Source of the DNA: CAKVLS01 sp045651685
Lineage (GTDB): Bacteria; Bacillota; Clostridia; Christensenellales; UBA1242
Assembly (NCBI GenBank): GCA_045651685.1
Contig: JAZRSV010000003.1
Coordinates: 1-64,000 of the forward strand
Length of the DNA stretch: 64,000 bases
Direction: 5' to 3'
Part shown: in pieces, positions 61,896 through 64,000 of the stretch
Layout of the letters: each line of letters starts with the position of its first letter
How positions within the stretch are numbered: the stretch's first letter is position 1
The notes under the pieces: generated by a model
Database searches by the model: none
Told to the model about the DNA's origin: nothing
Seen by the model: the letters and a program-made list of their open reading frames with translations, nothing else
Program-made: the position numbers and the translations under genes

Positions 61896-62507
61896 TTATG
61901 ATCTATTTATTTCTTCTAAAATTTCTACTATTTCGGCAGTGCCTTCAAAAAGCACTTCTTTTACTTCGTTATCTTGCAAGTTTTTTTGAGACCAATATTC
62001 TTTTGCTTTGTCATAATAATAATTATAACTTTCACCCTCTCTTGACATATACACTTGACCAGCCTTAAATATAACGCCATTAAGTTTTACTGCAACCACC
62101 TGAAAAGACATATGTTCGCGTCCAGGCAACTTGGCAAACTCTTTTATATTTTTTAGGGCAGTTTCTTTATCTAAAGAAAGGTACATACAGTGCATGCGTG
62201 AAGGATGGTCTGCAAACATCTCTTGTCTAACTTGCTCAGTAGCTAATTCTTTTACAATAACATCATAACCCTCTAACATGTGGGCGATATCATATAAAGA
62301 ATCTTTTTTTATCTTCCAAAACCATTTTTTTTCTAGCTTTTTATAAATAAAATCACATAGTCGTTGTTGGTCTAGTTTGTAGACAGAATTAAAAATTCTT
62401 TCGTACTGACCATTAATGGTAGATTTGTTAAATTCGTACTTGTCGCCAACACGATAATGTCTATCGGTGGCCACTTGATATAATATAAGGTCTTTTACTT
62501 TTTCCAT
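61896..62507 (-). CDS. Unknown 203-residue protein (DUF2441-like?)
   Basis: A soluble protein with FHRVGDKYEF-like start (YRVGDKYEFNKS), SRMHCMYLSLDKETALKN and FKAGQVYMSREGESYNYYYDKAKEYW. The pattern of a short loop with Ser-Arg followed by Cys/Tyr strand resembles DUF2441 proteins, but I am not sure. AAAGGTG precedes the ATG. It lies between the PLC-like gene and cytidine deaminase. Confidence 0.65.
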   Translation of the reverse strand: MEKVKDLILYQVATDRHYRVGDKYEFNKSTINGQYERIFNSVYKLDQQRLCDFIYKKLEKKWFWKIKKDSLYDIAHMLEGYDVIVKELATEQVRQEMFADHPSRMHCMYLSLDKETALKNIKEFAKLPGREHMSFQVVAVKLNGVIFKAGQVYMSREGESYNYYYDKAKEYWSQKNLQDNEVKEVLFEGTAEIVEILEEINRS

Positions 62508-62520
62508 ATAACACCTTTTT

Positions 62521-63108
62521 TTATTGAACTATATTTTTATCCATTTTTTGCAAAAAGTTGCTTAAAAAGCTATCTTTGTTAGCAACAATTTGTTTGTTGG
62601 TTTGTTGCATGTCTAATGCCGATACTAAATCTATAAACTTATCTGTCGCTTTTTTGCCAAAAAATCTAAAATCACCTACGCCTTCTTTTGCTTGTACTAG
62701 ATGAGCAACTTGCTCTGGTATAGATATATTGTAATTATGAATTATATAATTAGTGACAAAATCATAATCATTATACAAACTTTTGTTTAACTCGCCAGGA
62801 GGCAATATTTCTAACTTCTCATCGTACAAATAATTATAAAACAAATAGTCTGTGACTAGATGTAAATATTTTGCCCTATCATATGGCACAGACATGTCAA
62901 GATCTTGCGAACAAGCAACAATATCTATCTTACTATCAAGCATGTCTTTTACAGAATTAATTGGCATCTTGATGCCGTAGTGTGAAACAACCTTGTCAGG
63001 TGCGATGTCTGGAGCAATTGCCCCTTCGCAAAATACACGCTCATCTTCTTGAGAATGTTTTTCACAATATTTTTGCGCTATTGCCAAATGCATTGCTAAA
63101 CATGCCAT
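62521..63108 (-). CDS. Zinc-dependent phospholipase C-like protein
   Basis: 195 residues. The N-terminal H-LAIAQKY, FCEGAIAPDIAP, SHYG and YLHLVTDYLFYN carry the His/Asp ligands of the PF00882 zinc phospholipase C fold. No signal peptide, so an intracellular relative with unknown substrate. GGAGAACG precedes the ATG. Confidence 0.78.
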   Translation of the reverse strand: MACLAMHLAIAQKYCEKHSQEDERVFCEGAIAPDIAPDKVVSHYGIKMPINSVKDMLDSKIDIVACSQDLDMSVPYDRAKYLHLVTDYLFYNYLYDEKLEILPPGELNKSLYNDYDFVTNYIIHNYNISIPEQVAHLVQAKEGVGDFRFFGKKATDKFIDLVSALDMQQTNKQIVANKDSFLSNFLQKMDKNIVQ

Positions 63109-63120
63109 AATATCGTTCTC

Positions 63121-63807
63121 CTACAAATTAATTTTTTTGATATATTTATTTTGTTTATCATAAACCAAAACAAAATTAAACTTATCTACTTGAACACTCA
63201 AATAAAAATCTTGTTCTGGGAATATATGTTGTATAGTTTTGTCAAAAAATTTTGCACCACTTGTTTGTTTTAGAGTTAAAATTTCTTGATCAATATAAGA
63301 AGTATCATTATCTAATAATAGGTCTTTGATATAGCGTGCGCACAAAGTATCTTCTTGTATAGGAGCAACACCTTCTAATCCCATACATACTAACGAAACG
63401 GTATCAAACTTTTGTTGCTTGATATACTCTGCTATTGCTTTGGCATTGACCAAACTACCAGTTATTATTTGATCTGCTTGAGTAGCATTAGCTATGCCTT
63501 GTGTACCTGCACTGGTAGTATGAATAATAGTCTTGCCAGTAAAGTCGACATTGCTAATTTGACTTGGCGAATTGCCATAATCAAAGCCCGGCAAAATTTG
63601 GCCATGTCTCTCGCCGATCAACACATAGCTTGGATTTTGCTCTTTTAATTTGTAAGCAAAATCTTTGTCGCCTACTGCATAAATTTTTTGAGCGCCATTG
63701 TTTGCCAAATACGCCTCTACAGTAAAAGCTCTAAAGACATCTATTATTACTGCGCAACCAGTTGCCTTTTTTGCGCCTTCTATTAGATCCAATATTTGTA
63801 TGTTCAT
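63121..63807 (-). CDS. ComB-like 2-phosphosulfolactate phosphatase family protein
   Basis: 228 residues after choosing the ATG at 63807, preceded by AAGGAT. VIIDVFRAFTVEAYL, GERHGQ...GFDYGNSP and HTTSAGTQG are the ComB family signatures. ComB in methanogens makes coenzyme M; most bacteria that carry the family do not make coenzyme M and the role there is unknown. First gene of the comB-PLC-unknown-cdd operon. Confidence 0.85.
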   Translation of the reverse strand: MNIQILDLIEGAKKATGCAVIIDVFRAFTVEAYLANNGAQKIYAVGDKDFAYKLKEQNPSYVLIGERHGQILPGFDYGNSPSQISNVDFTGKTIIHTTSAGTQGIANATQADQIITGSLVNAKAIAEYIKQQKFDTVSLVCMGLEGVAPIQEDTLCARYIKDLLLDNDTSYIDQEILTLKQTSGAKFFDKTIQHIFPEQDFYLSVQVDKFNFVLVYDKQNKYIKKINL

Positions 63808-63874
63808 ATAATGATCCTTAAGTATTGTAATTTTATTATACACAAAAATAATTATTTTTCATATTGTTTTTGCA

Positions 63875-63903
63875 TAAAAAAAGAGTAGAAAAACCTACTC
63901 TTT
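63875..63903 (-). terminator. Terminator of rpiB
   Basis: AAAGAGTAG and CTACTCTTT arms with a 6-base loop and U run on the minus strand. Confidence 0.85.
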
Positions 63904-63914
63904 GCATTATTGTA

Positions 63915-64000
63915 TTAATCTTTATCCATAAGCTCTACGCGAGCAGTATGTCTACCACCCTCAAACGGAGTTGCCAAAAACAAATCAATTAGTTTTTTTG
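63915..64000 (-). CDS. rpiB: Ribose-5-phosphate isomerase B, 3' end (partial)
   Basis: Only the last 28 codons lie in the window. They read LIDLFLATPFEGGRHTARVELMDKD, in which the segment TPFEGGRH-x-x-RV is the C-terminal signature of RpiB (LacA/RpiB family). The rest continues beyond the right edge. Confidence 0.8.
   Translation of the reverse strand, partial: KKLIDLFLATPFEGGRHTARVELMDKD

Overview
The window comes from a low-GC, Gram-positive, spore-forming bacterium. The evidence is a SpoIIE homologue, a yabP-yabQ-divIC cluster with a sigma-E-like promoter, strong AGGAGG-type ribosome binding sites, a lipoprotein-rich surface, a diaminopimelate operon and encoded CCA ends on all four tRNAs. 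The standard code fits every gene. An uncultured gut Clostridia-type lineage is my best guess; I cannot name a genus from the sequence alone.

Layout. 1-6000 (minus) carries spoIIE, a HIT protein, a transporter, tRNA-Met/Glu/fMet and the yabP-yabQ-divIC operon, an order that resembles the Bacillus subtilis sporulation/division locus. 6080-9770 is an operon marR-cysS-tsaD-sugar isomerase-like gene. 9930-18000 is a glycogen operon, glgB-glgA-glgP-GH13, without glgC. 18180-27020 is a mosaic of small accessory genes: lipid kinase, Nudix, tRNA-Ser, HAD phosphatase, two GNATs, a candidate toxin-antitoxin pair with a zeta-type kinase, a zinc-ribbon membrane protein, an unlisted 24-residue membrane peptide with its own promoter, two transport proteins and two orphan proteins. 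27060-36360 holds folD with an SDR gene, metG-dtd with an XRE regulator, a tandem DegV pair and tex.

36631-50139 is one 13.5-kb gene for a 4502-residue secreted lipoprotein built of Ig-like Big_2 and MBG/YDG-like repeats. After it come HU, an Smr-like protein, radC, a DUF951-signal peptidase I pair, a lipoprotein, a TtcA-like PP-loop protein, the asd-dapA-dapB-aspartokinase operon, an orphan 365-residue protein, a split chromate transporter, a four-gene operon (comB-like, PLC-like, unknown, cytidine deaminase) and the 3' end of rpiB.

How it fits together: the glycogen genes make and degrade a storage polymer but need ADP-glucose made elsewhere. The dap operon supplies diaminopimelate for peptidoglycan and, in sporulators, the precursor of dipicolinate. 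SpoIIE and YabP/YabQ belong to the sporulation programme. Most transcription units are separated by clear stem-loop/U-tract terminators, many of them bidirectional between convergent genes. Several genes appear leaderless, in contrast to the strong Shine-Dalgarno sites elsewhere.
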